Source: Candidatus Sumerlaeaceae bacterium (GTDB lineage: Bacteria > Sumerlaeota > Sumerlaeia > Sumerlaeales > Sumerlaeaceae). From it: a DNA stretch of 64,000 bases. The position numbers and the translations under genes were made by a program. A model generated the notes under the pieces. The model saw only the letters and a list, made by a program, of their open reading frames with translations. It was not told where the DNA came from and ran no database searches. The stretch covers positions 1-64,000 of the forward strand of contig JAIBAT010000005.1 of the NCBI GenBank assembly GCA_019695055.1, written 5' to 3'. Below, piece by piece: positions 55,189 to 63,635 of the stretch; within the stretch, counting starts at the first letter, position 1, and each line of letters opens with the position of its first letter.

Positions 55189-56643
55189 ATGCAGCCCACT
55201 TCCATGATTACACAGAAGGTCCTGCAAATCGCTGCCCTTGTGGTGCCCCTGATCCACCTTATGGGGCTTCTTTCGGCTATACGGGCTATCATGGAAAGCC
55301 GGACAGCTCAGGGGGCAATCGCCTGGGCCGTGTCGCTGATTACCTTTCCATACCTCGCAGTACCGTTGTTCTGGGTCTTTGGCCGGTACCGATTCCAAGG
55401 GTACCTGGAGACCCTCCGCTCGAACCGTTTCCAGGAAAGCGAGAATATCCCCGCCATTCGGGCTGATCTCCAGAGTTTTGCGCCGGCATTCTCGCAGCCG
55501 GAGTCGGACCGGTTTCAGGTTCTCGAACGCCTTGCGTGGTTTCCATTTTCGGGAAAAAATAGCACGGAGATCCTGGTCGACGGAAAAGCGACATTCGACA
55601 GCATTTTTGAGGCCATGGAGCAGGCCCATCGTTATGTACTCATCCAGTTTTTTATAGTCCACGACGATGATATCGGGCGGGCCCTGAAGGAACTCATTAA
55701 GCGCAGGGTCCTCGACGGAATCAAAGTTTACTTCCTTTATGACGAGATTGGCAGCCACGACCTGCCCAATCGATATGTCCGGGATCTGTCAAACGCCGGG
55801 GCGGAAATACGCAGCTTTCAGACGACCCGCGGAAAGAGCAACCGTTTCCAGCTGAATTTCCGGAATCATCGCAAGATTGTCGTTGTGGACGGCCGGGTTG
55901 GCTTCATCGGCGGCCACAATGTGGGCGATGAGTACCTTGGGCATTCCCGCAAGTTTAAGCACTGGAGGGACACGCATCTTAAGATCATTGGACCTGCTGT
56001 CCAATCCCTTCAGGCCGTGTTCATGGCCGACTGGTATTGGGCCAACCGCAATGCCCCGGCACTGGAGTGGACGCCCGAGCCTGCATCCTCGGGGGACAAG
56101 CGAATCCTGATTCTTCCCACCGGCCCCGCAGATTCCTTCGAGACATGCACATTGCTGTTCGTTCAGGCCATCCAGTCGGCTCGCCGCCGAATCTGGATCG
56201 CGAGCCCTTACTTCGTTCCCAACTCACCGGTATTTGAAGCCCTTCGCCTCGCAGCGCTTCGTGGGGTGGATGTGCGAATCATGCTGCCCAGCAAACCGGA
56301 TCACATTCTCGCCTTCCTTGCGGCAAAATCCTATCTGCCGGATACAGACCGGGCCGGGATCAAGGTTCTGCGATACCGCAAAGGCTTCATGCACCAGAAG
56401 GTCATGGTCATCGATGACGATGCCGCGGCCATTGGCACGGCAAACCTCGACAATCGGTCTCTCCGGCTAAACTTCGAGGTGACGGCCTTTGTTGTGGATC
56501 GTGAATTTGCTGCGGAAGCGGCGGCCATGATGGAGCGTGACTTTGAACTTTGCCGGGCGACCGGGGCCGGGGAATACGATGATAGGTCCTTCTGGTATCG
56601 CGTGATGGTTCGCACGGCCCGGCTGTTTGATCCCATATTGTAA
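55189..56643 (+). CDS. Cardiolipin synthase-like phospholipase D family protein
   Basis: 484 residues from ATG 55189 with GGGGCGG upstream; ATG 55204 is also possible. Two N-terminal helices (LQIAALVVPLIHLMGLLSAI, then AWAVSLITFPYLAVPLFWVFG) are as in bacterial Cls. Both HKD motifs are complete: HRKIVVVDGRVGFIGG with His227 and HQKVMVIDDDAAAIGTAN with His402. Members join two phosphatidylglycerols to cardiolipin or phosphatidylglycerol with phosphatidylethanolamine. Divergent from the ligase-like gene with about 50 nt between. Confidence 0.93.
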   Translation: MQPTSMITQKVLQIAALVVPLIHLMGLLSAIRAIMESRTAQGAIAWAVSLITFPYLAVPLFWVFGRYRFQGYLETLRSNRFQESENIPAIRADLQSFAPAFSQPESDRFQVLERLAWFPFSGKNSTEILVDGKATFDSIFEAMEQAHRYVLIQFFIVHDDDIGRALKELIKRRVLDGIKVYFLYDEIGSHDLPNRYVRDLSNAGAEIRSFQTTRGKSNRFQLNFRNHRKIVVVDGRVGFIGGHNVGDEYLGHSRKFKHWRDTHLKIIGPAVQSLQAVFMADWYWANRNAPALEWTPEPASSGDKRILILPTGPADSFETCTLLFVQAIQSARRRIWIASPYFVPNSPVFEALRLAALRGVDVRIMLPSKPDHILAFLAAKSYLPDTDRAGIKVLRYRKGFMHQKVMVIDDDAAAIGTANLDNRSLRLNFEVTAFVVDREFAAEAAAMMERDFELCRATGAGEYDDRSFWYRVMVRTARLFDPIL

Positions 56644-56657
56644 CCCGGGTGCATATT

Positions 56658-57602
56658 TCACTTCAAGACCAGGTGATCTCCGGGTTTGGGAATCCAAAGC
56701 TTTTCCGGACTGTGGTGCCGGCGTCGCCACTCGGCAGCCAGGCGGTCAATCGGTTCCAGAGGGTGCTCGTCGGTCAGTTGGAAGGTGCTGTGGTGAATGG
56801 CGAGAAAGTGCTTGGCATGCAGATCCTTGTACGCTGCCACCGCTTCCTCCGGATTCATATGAACGTCCTTCATGAACCACTCGGGCTCATACGCGCCTAT
56901 GGGCAGGGCGGCAGCGGTAAAATTCGTAAAATGCCGTCCAATCCGTTTGAACCCATCATAGTACCCCGAATCCCCGGCAAAGAACAGCCGATGTCGCCCG
57001 AACTCCAGCACGAAACTGCACCATAGGGTCTTGTTCGTATCCGTGGGGCCACGCTTGCTCCAATGTTGGGCCGGAGTGGCCGTAATCTTCAGATCGCCGT
57101 GGGTTCCAGTTTGCCACCAGTCCAATTCTGTGACCTGATGGCACTTGCGTCGTTTAAACCATCGACCCAGGCCCAGCGGAACAAAGTAGTTGGGGGAGGG
57201 GCCCAGTTTCAAAATGGTCCCGTGATCCAAATGGTCGTAGTGGTTGTGGCTGACCAGCACGGCATCGATGGGTGGCAGCTGGGAAAATGGAATCCCGGGA
57301 GGGGAGAACCGCCTTGGTCCGGCACCCTTCACGGGTGATGCAGTTTGGCTGAACACCGGATCCGTTAAAACTCGGAACTTCCCGAACTCTATGAGCAAAG
57401 TGCTGTGGCCAATGAAGAAGACCCTGACCGCCCCTTCGGGGCAGCAGATCGCCGGGTAATCCGAAGGCGGTACTGCGGGCACAGCCATGCGGCGGGGCGG
57501 GTATCTGCGCGTTATGGCCCATCGGAGGGCCGCAGTAACGGGCCGCTTCCCGACTCGGCGATCCTCATTTTGAAAAACTCTTTGTTTGCGCGTCTTGGCC
57601 AT
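56658..57602 (-). CDS. MBL-fold metal-dependent hydrolase (UlaG/NAPE-PLD-like)
   Basis: 314 residues from ATG 57602 (MAKTRKQRVFQ); the longer frame overlaps the upstream DinB-like gene, though the chosen start still overlaps nothing. The core has FFIGHSTLLIEFGKFRVLTDPVF in segments, metal motif SHNHYDHLDH, TPAQHWSKRG, and FFAGDSGYYDGF. Such sequences fit the beta-lactamase-like family of N-acylphosphatidylethanolamine phospholipase D relatives. With the PLD gene ending 15 nt away on the other strand, a phospholipid-related role is possible but unproven. Confidence 0.9.
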   Translation of the reverse strand: MAKTRKQRVFQNEDRRVGKRPVTAALRWAITRRYPPRRMAVPAVPPSDYPAICCPEGAVRVFFIGHSTLLIEFGKFRVLTDPVFSQTASPVKGAGPRRFSPPGIPFSQLPPIDAVLVSHNHYDHLDHGTILKLGPSPNYFVPLGLGRWFKRRKCHQVTELDWWQTGTHGDLKITATPAQHWSKRGPTDTNKTLWCSFVLEFGRHRLFFAGDSGYYDGFKRIGRHFTNFTAAALPIGAYEPEWFMKDVHMNPEEAVAAYKDLHAKHFLAIHHSTFQLTDEHPLEPIDRLAAEWRRRHHSPEKLWIPKPGDHLVLK

Positions 57603-57624
57603 GCGTGCAGGCAGCGGATTCCGA

Positions 57625-58152
57625 TCAGCCCTTGCTCTTCTGTGCTTCGCGTTCCTGCTGGCGGCGGGTGGTATGGGGGACAATACCGAGCATGCGCTCG
57701 TACAGGAACAACTGCCCGCGGCGCACCATCTCCTGCTCCTTGGCGCAGTTCACAATCCAGAGCCGCAGTTTCGTGCGGTTGTCAGGGGCTTTGACCTCCT
57801 GATTGAGAAAATCCGCACCGGCGGCCAGTACCCGCTTTTCTATGTTTTGGATGGATAACTGCAAGGCGCCCACCACCTCGGCAGGTGTCTTTACGTAATG
57901 AAGATTCGTCGTGGTCAACTTGGCAAACCATTCCTCTCTCGGCGCCGCATCGAAGCTGACCTCGCCCTCGTGCAAGGCGATTCCTACCATGAATTCCGTG
58001 ATGCGGAGAATGGAGTGAAATTGCTCCAGAACGGTCGGCATTGGGTCCACGGGGCTGAAGGTGAATTGATCCTCCGGGATGTCGCGGGCAATCTCAATGG
58101 TGTTGGCGCGTACCGCCTTGAAACTCTCGATAACAATCTCGGGTGTGATCAC
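57625..58152 (-). CDS. DinB-family protein
   Basis: 175 residues with AGAGGT about 8 nt before the ATG. Four-helix bundle pattern: an N-terminal helix with ARDIPEDQFTFSPVDPM, then EQFHSILRITEFMVG with the first His, and the last part NCAKEQEMVRRGQLFLYERMLG. Known DinB proteins use three His for a metal; here the later ones are not all evident (CAKEQEM stands where H-x-x-H-x-x-x-L often lies), so it may be metal-free. Members include bacillithiol/mycothiol-dependent transferases. Leftward, with the MBL gene after it. Confidence 0.8.
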   Translation of the reverse strand: MITPEIVIESFKAVRANTIEIARDIPEDQFTFSPVDPMPTVLEQFHSILRITEFMVGIALHEGEVSFDAAPREEWFAKLTTTNLHYVKTPAEVVGALQLSIQNIEKRVLAAGADFLNQEVKAPDNRTKLRLWIVNCAKEQEMVRRGQLFLYERMLGIVPHTTRRQQEREAQKSKG

Positions 58153-58241
58153 GGTTTACCTCTTATGTTTTTGCCTGCTTATTTCAGGAACAACGAGGCG
58201 CCCTTTTGATTTAGCCGCGTTATGGGGCCCAGGCGTTTGAC

Positions 58242-59024
58242 CTAATGCGAACGGTCGCTGACCTGTTCCCTCATGCGTCGGCCCACAAGGTTGACCTGAA
58301 GCAGGACATCTTCATTTTCGAGAACCTTCTCCAATGGCGCGTGCAACGCAATGCCGTGCTGTGGCGTGAGAAGCGCGCAGTTCGAGCCCAGCAGAGGGGC
58401 AATCTGCAGGTTGTGAGTTGCCGTAATGACAGTCCGCCCCGGAGTCCGGTTGAATTCTGACAGCGCATCCAGAAAAAAGTCCCGTGTCCGGGGATCCAGG
58501 TTCGCCGTTGGTTCATCCAGCAGCAGAATCTCCGGTTCCATGACAAGTGTCGCCGCCAGCGCCACTCGCTTCTTCTCGCCACCACTGAGGGCATAGGGCG
58601 GTTCGCTCGCCAGTGCCTCCAGGTCAAAAGTCACCAGCGTCTTCTCAGTTCGCGCCAGTGCCTCGTCGCGCGACAGAAACTGAAGTGGGCCGAACGCGAT
58701 TTCCTCCCGCACTGTGGGGCAAAACAGTTGCGTATCCGAATTCTGGAACAGGATTCCCACACGCGAGCGAAACTCGCGGCGGAACTCGGAATTGTGTTCC
58801 AGCTCAGACAGGCTGAGCGGTCGATTCTCAAAGAGGACCTCTCCCGAAGTCGGGTTCAGCAATCCTCCCAACAGGTTAAGAAGCGTGCTCTTGCCCGCGC
58901 CGTTGGCCCCCAGCAGCAGCAGCCGCTCACCACCCAGCACCCTTAACGTGGCGCCTTCCAGGGACGGGGGCCTTCCCGAGTGGCAGAATGTCGCCGCGCG
59001 AATATCGAAAAGAGGCGCTACCAC
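58242..59024 (-). CDS. cbiO: Cobalt/nickel ECF transporter ATPase
   Basis: 260 residues from GTG 59024, which overlaps the end of the cbiQ gene and has AGGTGG upstream; the longer frame to 59072 has no such site. Walker A GANGAGKST, Q-loop FQNSDTQLF, signature ALSGGEKKRVAL and Walker B ILLLDEPTANLDP are intact. FQNSDTQLF with the following CPTVREEIAFGPL is typical of the ECF A-component. It powers metal uptake with CbiM and CbiQ. Confidence 0.94.
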   Translation of the reverse strand: MVAPLFDIRAATFCHSGRPPSLEGATLRVLGGERLLLLGANGAGKSTLLNLLGGLLNPTSGEVLFENRPLSLSELEHNSEFRREFRSRVGILFQNSDTQLFCPTVREEIAFGPLQFLSRDEALARTEKTLVTFDLEALASEPPYALSGGEKKRVALAATLVMEPEILLLDEPTANLDPRTRDFFLDALSEFNRTPGRTVITATHNLQIAPLLGSNCALLTPQHGIALHAPLEKVLENEDVLLQVNLVGRRMREQVSDRSH

Positions 59025-59824
59025 GCCAGTCCACCTGCAAATGCTGCACAGCCAATGATAAGCAACACCCAATCTTGGCGACCCATGCCGGCAGGCTGCT
59101 CAACCGTCGGAATCGTTCCCGCGAAGCCACGTGCCAGCATGGCCTGATGGACAAGCCGCGAATGCCCCATACTTTTCATCAGCAACACAGACGACTGAAT
59201 AGCGATGGCCGAGTACGCCTTCCCCAGGGTCAAGCGGCCAAGTGCCCTGGCCCGGAATGCCATGACCATATCCTGCGCCGTTTTCCCCAGGACATGAATA
59301 TGGTGGAAAGCCAGCTGCACGGCGGCCACCAGCGACTCGGGAACATGTAACCCGCGCAGTCCTCGCATGATCCCTGCAAGCCCGGATGTCTGGACTAACA
59401 GCGACGTGGCGCAAACGCACACCAGGGCCCGCATGAAAAGAAAGGCAAACGCCACTAATCCCTGCCGCGTAAAGTGAACCGGCCCAATCTCCACAAGCGC
59501 CTGTCCCGGTGTCACAAATTGTAGTGAGCCAAGAATCCCCGCCGGAATCGTGAACACGCACACCAGCATCAGCGCCCTTCCCAGAAACCGATCGATCTGA
59601 ATCTGCGATGCAAATGCGCCCAGGACACACAGGAAATACATGGCCACCAGGAAATAGAGGCTGTGTGAAAGGCTTGCGCCGATAATGATAAGCCCCGACG
59701 CAAGAAGGCGCGTCCTGTCTTCGGATTCCTGAAGGTAACCCGGGCGTGATGCCGCGGATGCGACTGTCCCTTCCACCTTCCAAATGCCGTCAAACTCCCC
59801 GGGCCTGTGGTGTCGGGTTCCCAC
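59018..59824 (-). CDS. cbiQ: Cobalt/nickel ECF transporter transmembrane component
   Basis: 268 residues from a GTG overlapping the upstream stop by one base (TAGTG). Five to six helices; RPGYLQESEDRTRLLASGLI is near the N-terminus. The coupling motifs with Ala-Arg-Gly/Ala are present: MAFRARALGRL and MLARGFAGTIP. It couples the ATPase to the substrate-binding CbiM. The N-terminal region is less conserved. Confidence 0.88.
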   Translation of the reverse strand: MGTRHHRPGEFDGIWKVEGTVASAASRPGYLQESEDRTRLLASGLIIIGASLSHSLYFLVAMYFLCVLGAFASQIQIDRFLGRALMLVCVFTIPAGILGSLQFVTPGQALVEIGPVHFTRQGLVAFAFLFMRALVCVCATSLLVQTSGLAGIMRGLRGLHVPESLVAAVQLAFHHIHVLGKTAQDMVMAFRARALGRLTLGKAYSAIAIQSSVLLMKSMGHSRLVHQAMLARGFAGTIPTVEQPAGMGRQDWVLLIIGCAAFAGGLAW

Positions 59825-61458
59825 TAAAGATTAATCCTGACGATTCCCATTTGCATCAAAACACCAACTACCATTCCAAACCCCAGAACAGTCACCACGG
59901 CGGCGCTGGCTACGGGAAGGTAAAAACTTGTCACCCTCGATTCCCCGCCGCCCGTCAGCCTGTTCACCAGCGACCGCGCCGAGACCATGAGGATTCCCAC
60001 AAGAATCAAAACAGCTGCCAACCCCAGGCTGAAGGCGGCAACCATCAGCAGCCCAAGCAACACCCTGTTGACGGCTATGGCTGCGAGCAATACGACCAGC
60101 GCATCGACGCAGGGAACCATGCCGCCGCTGAATCCGAGCGCATGCAGTGCCTTGATATGAATTCCCTGGCCACTCCCGGGTGGGACACTGTGCCGATGGA
60201 CGACCGCTTCACCGACTCCGTGAACGTGCGAGTGTCCCGCGTCGTGGAGGTGGTGGTGTATCTCATCGTGAGTGTGCCCATCCATGTGTTCATGGGGATG
60301 TGAATGCACCAGGTCCCCGCCTCCAACACCCTCATGGACGTGCTCATGGGCGTGGTGGATGTGCGGTTCACCGCCCACAGACGTGTGATGATGATGGGTA
60401 TGCCCGTGCCCTCCATGCCCGTGCCCGTGGTGACCATCCTCTCGCAGGCGGGTGGCCAGTAGCCACAGCCCAAGTCCAAAGACAAGGCTCCCCGAAACGA
60501 GTGAAAGCACCGTGTACAACTGGCTCGGCACAATATAGTGCGACAGCATTACCACCCCGAGACCCAGAACAATCACGCTCCCCGTGTGGGCAATGGTTGT
60601 CGCAAGGCCGAGTATCACCGCATCCCGAATGCGTCCCCGACTCCCAACGAGATACGCCGCCACCATGGTCTTGCCGTGGCCCGGTGTCAGCGCATGCACC
60701 GCTCCCAACATTGTCGCAATAAGCGTGTAAAGTAGCACCTTGAGCGTTCCTGCGCTCCTGTCGTTTACGGCCGCGAGAAGCTCCTGGGAAGCCCCCGACG
60801 CCGGGGGAGTGGCATCCGGGGAACTTTCACTCACTGATGTACCCTGCGTGACGACAGGTCCATTGCCCGCCAGTGCCTCACGACGGTATCCAATGGAAAG
60901 AGTCACACCGGATGGCATGGAAACCTTGGGAACGGGGTTGCCATCCTTGGGAAACAACAGGACACCCCGGCCCGCGTCTATTTGCGTGTCTGGTGTAGCG
61001 CCACCTCGAACCCCCGCCCCAAGGTAGGCCGGGTCCACGAGGTTGAAAACCTCGGGCGTACCTGTCGTGGATGGGGCGGAGACAGATGCGGAGAAGTCAG
61101 CGGAGAAACTCCTATGATCCGGGGAGAGCGCAAAATCCGTCGGATCCAGGCGCACCTGCTGCCCGTTCACCGCGCAAAGGAGGTCCAATGCCAGATAAGC
61201 CTGGGACTTCTTGAGGAAGTCATCGCACTCGGCGTCCTCAACGCTTCCATTGCCGTTGGTATCGAGTGCGGGCGGAGGCGAGACCAGCGCAGTGGATGTC
61301 AGTACGCAATTATAGCCGACTCTAACCTTCCCCAAGTCTATGGTGATGTGCCGGTTGACTTCAAGCCAACCAAAATTCTCCAATACATGGGCCGCGCAAA
61401 GCCCGGGTCCCATGGCAATCAGCACCCAGACTATGCAGCGAAACTTACCCGGCCGCAT
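59824..61458 (-). CDS. NicO/RcnA-type nickel/cobalt permease with His-rich loop
   Basis: 544 residues from ATG 61458, preceded by GGGGAC, overlapping the cbiM stop by about 14 nt. A signal peptide (FRCIVWVLIAMGPGLCAAH) leads to an outer domain of about 200 residues with the EF-hand-like DTNGNGSVEDAE. The permease core has LGAVHALTPGHGKTMVAAYLVGS and a second half with LGFSGGMVPCVDALVVLLAAIA, the two NicO signatures. Between them lies a loop of about 90 residues extremely rich in His and Gly. It moves Ni or Co ions; uptake is suggested by the operon, although RcnA proteins are exporters. Confidence 0.9.
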   Translation of the reverse strand: MRPGKFRCIVWVLIAMGPGLCAAHVLENFGWLEVNRHITIDLGKVRVGYNCVLTSTALVSPPPALDTNGNGSVEDAECDDFLKKSQAYLALDLLCAVNGQQVRLDPTDFALSPDHRSFSADFSASVSAPSTTGTPEVFNLVDPAYLGAGVRGGATPDTQIDAGRGVLLFPKDGNPVPKVSMPSGVTLSIGYRREALAGNGPVVTQGTSVSESSPDATPPASGASQELLAAVNDRSAGTLKVLLYTLIATMLGAVHALTPGHGKTMVAAYLVGSRGRIRDAVILGLATTIAHTGSVIVLGLGVVMLSHYIVPSQLYTVLSLVSGSLVFGLGLWLLATRLREDGHHGHGHGGHGHTHHHHTSVGGEPHIHHAHEHVHEGVGGGDLVHSHPHEHMDGHTHDEIHHHLHDAGHSHVHGVGEAVVHRHSVPPGSGQGIHIKALHALGFSGGMVPCVDALVVLLAAIAVNRVLLGLLMVAAFSLGLAAVLILVGILMVSARSLVNRLTGGGESRVTSFYLPVASAAVVTVLGFGMVVGVLMQMGIVRINL

Positions 61459-62506
61459 GAGTCCCCGGCGGGGGGATATTGCCGAGCCGGCGCCTCTGCA
61501 GCCGCCCAAGCAGCAGAAAAACCAGCGAAATCAGGATCACACCCGCAATTGCGGCTACAATGTACTGGACGCTTTCCACGGCCTTGCTTTCTGTGGGCGA
61601 AAAGGCGTAATCCGGTACAGGTGGATTCCACAGGTCGGCGTTCTTTGCAAGTCCCGCCGGCGGCTCCGCCATTCGCGCCTCCTTCGCCAGATCTTCCGGC
61701 GACCATTCGCCCCAAGCATCTCCCGCCCCAAAATAATGGGGAAGAAAAATCCCCACAGGCACAAGCAACACAACCACCGCCGCTGAAACCCAGAAGCGCC
61801 AGCTCTTGTAAAGCCCCGGCCGTGGTGCAAGCTGCATATCCGTGGATATGGCCGATCGATTCCGTGCCAATGCAAGAATCGCAAATCCCGTCACGGCACC
61901 CTCCATGATCCCAACCAGCAGATGGCTGATGACCATCACGGGAACGGCAATCCTCAATGGAAACGGACAATAAAGTGGGGTGCCATCGGCCGTGCGCTCG
62001 AGCACCGGTTGCAGTCCAAACTGCACCGACGTGGCAAACGCAGCGGCGACAAGCCCCACGTAGCCAGCCGCAAACGCGGCCCCGAATGTTTGCGTGGGGT
62101 TGGCCTGCAGGTCTTTGGGCCTTCCGAAATTCCAAACTCCGGCAGTAACAAAAACCTGGATCACGGCCATGTTCAGGCAGTTGGCGCCCAAGGCCGTTAT
62201 CCCACCGTCCCCAAACACAAAGCATTGGATCGCAAGCGCCAGCGACACCGCCAGCACTGCCGGCCAGACCCCCAAAGCAATGGCCACCAGCGATGCCCCC
62301 ACCACATGCCCAGTCGTCCCACCCGGCAGGGGTACGTTAAACATCATCACGACAAACACAAACGCGGATGCCAACGCCACATGGGGAATCTCCATGGTCG
62401 CCAGTCTTGTGCGCATATACCTCCACGCATGCCACCAGAACGGCGCCACCAGTGCGTAACAGGTCGCCCACGTCTTCGGCCCCAGATAACCGTCAGGAAT
62501 ATGCAT
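61445..62506 (-). CDS. cbiM: Cobalt/nickel ECF transporter substrate-binding component, CbiM with CbiN-like tail
   Basis: 353 residues beginning MHIPDGYL, the hallmark N-terminus whose His2 binds the metal. Seven or so helices follow with LPGGTTGHVVGASLVAI, GDGGITALGANCLNMAV and HLLVGIMEGAVTGF. After about residue 230 a helix, a PDGLE-like outer stretch (KNADLWNPPVPDYAFSP) and a last helix replace the separate CbiN protein. It is the specificity subunit for Co or Ni. No cobalamin riboswitch fits in the 56 nt between it and thiL. Confidence 0.94.
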   Translation of the reverse strand: MHIPDGYLGPKTWATCYALVAPFWWHAWRYMRTRLATMEIPHVALASAFVFVVMMFNVPLPGGTTGHVVGASLVAIALGVWPAVLAVSLALAIQCFVFGDGGITALGANCLNMAVIQVFVTAGVWNFGRPKDLQANPTQTFGAAFAAGYVGLVAAAFATSVQFGLQPVLERTADGTPLYCPFPLRIAVPVMVISHLLVGIMEGAVTGFAILALARNRSAISTDMQLAPRPGLYKSWRFWVSAAVVVLLVPVGIFLPHYFGAGDAWGEWSPEDLAKEARMAEPPAGLAKNADLWNPPVPDYAFSPTESKAVESVQYIVAAIAGVILISLVFLLLGRLQRRRLGNIPPPGTHAAG

Positions 62507-62562
62507 GATGACTCAACATCCCTCCATACGAATTGGTTCTCCCATAACAGAACAAACCTGAT

Positions 62563-63633
62563 TCACGAAAAATGCCGAAATGTGCAATCTTCCACGTCAA
62601 TCGTCTCGCCAGCCTCATTCAGTATCGTTATCCCGGGGGAATTACTGACAACCCCTATGCAATGGACCGGCGTTTCCACCCCCGCTGCCTTCAAATCCGA
62701 ACGAATCTTCTCCTCCCCAAGCCCGGTGGTGAAAAGCAGTTCGTATTCCTCACCGCTGAACAAAAGATAATTCAAGACAGGTTCGCCGCAGCTCCGGCAA
62801 AATGCCAGCAGCGCCGCCGACGCAGGGATACGGTGCGCATCCACGCGAAACCCCACGCCGCTGGCCATGGCCAGCGATTTGAGTTCATGGTAAAGGGAAT
62901 CACTAACATCTATCATGGCCAGATCGTTCGCCAGTGTCGCCATTGCCCGTCCCAGAGCCACCCGCGGCTCGGGCCGCAAATGTCTCTGGGTCAGCAGGTG
63001 GCCATACGACTGGTCCATGTGCCGCGCCATTCCCGGTTCCGTCAGAAGCCGCAACCCCGCCATGCTCGCGCCAAGATTGCCGCTCACATAAACATTTTGC
63101 CCCGCCTCACACCGCGACCTCAGCGGCAGCGGCTCGCCCGCCGGCTTCGCGGCCGTCAGCGCAACGTTGATGATCGTCTGCGGGCTGCGCACTGTGTCCC
63201 CACCGATAATCCGGGCGCCCCATCGGTGCGCCTCCGCCGCCATGCCCCGGTACAGGGCCGCCACGTCCCCCAACATTCGCGTTCTCTGAAGCCCAAGGGA
63301 AACCAGCAAATACCTCGGCGTCGCTCCCATGGAGGCGGCGTCGCTCACGTTCACGGCCACCGTCTTGCGCCCCAATTGTTCCCAGTCCGTATGCTCTGTT
63401 GCCAGGAAATGAGTGCCTTCCACCAGCATATCAGTGGTCAGTATCTCGTGCTCGGCCTCGCCGTTGCCGGTTCGTACCACCGCGCAGTCGTCGCCGATAC
63501 CCGTCACCACACCCGGCGATTCGCTCGACACGATCTTCGCTATCGTTGCGATCAGAAATTCCTCGGAAACGTCCGCCATTGTGACCCGCGAGTCGCGCGT
63601 ATCCTCGCCTTCGCGCCGCGCATCGTCCGCCAT
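62563..63633 (-). CDS. thiL: Thiamine-monophosphate kinase
   Basis: 356 residues from ATG 63633, 2 nt after the thiE stop; ATG 63579 (MADVSEEFL) is another option. GIGDDCAVV, NVSDAASMGATP and IGGDTVRSP are the ThiL magnesium and ATP motifs, and SGEEYELLFTT lies near the end. DVSDSLYHEL has Ser where the family usually has Gly (SDGL). It makes thiamine diphosphate from the monophosphate. Confidence 0.94.
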   Translation of the reverse strand: MADDARREGEDTRDSRVTMADVSEEFLIATIAKIVSSESPGVVTGIGDDCAVVRTGNGEAEHEILTTDMLVEGTHFLATEHTDWEQLGRKTVAVNVSDAASMGATPRYLLVSLGLQRTRMLGDVAALYRGMAAEAHRWGARIIGGDTVRSPQTIINVALTAAKPAGEPLPLRSRCEAGQNVYVSGNLGASMAGLRLLTEPGMARHMDQSYGHLLTQRHLRPEPRVALGRAMATLANDLAMIDVSDSLYHELKSLAMASGVGFRVDAHRIPASAALLAFCRSCGEPVLNYLLFSGEEYELLFTTGLGEEKIRSDLKAAGVETPVHCIGVVSNSPGITILNEAGETIDVEDCTFRHFS

Positions 63634-63635
63634 GG

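Noticed and set aside
54799..55758. Leftward 319-codon frame opposite the cardiolipin synthase gene
   Set aside because: It crosses two well-supported genes (ligase-like and PLD) and its sequence is Arg/Pro/Ser-rich shadow translation.
62507..62562. Cobalamin riboswitch before cbiM
   Set aside because: Only 56 nt separate thiL and cbiM, far too short, and no B12-box sequence is seen.
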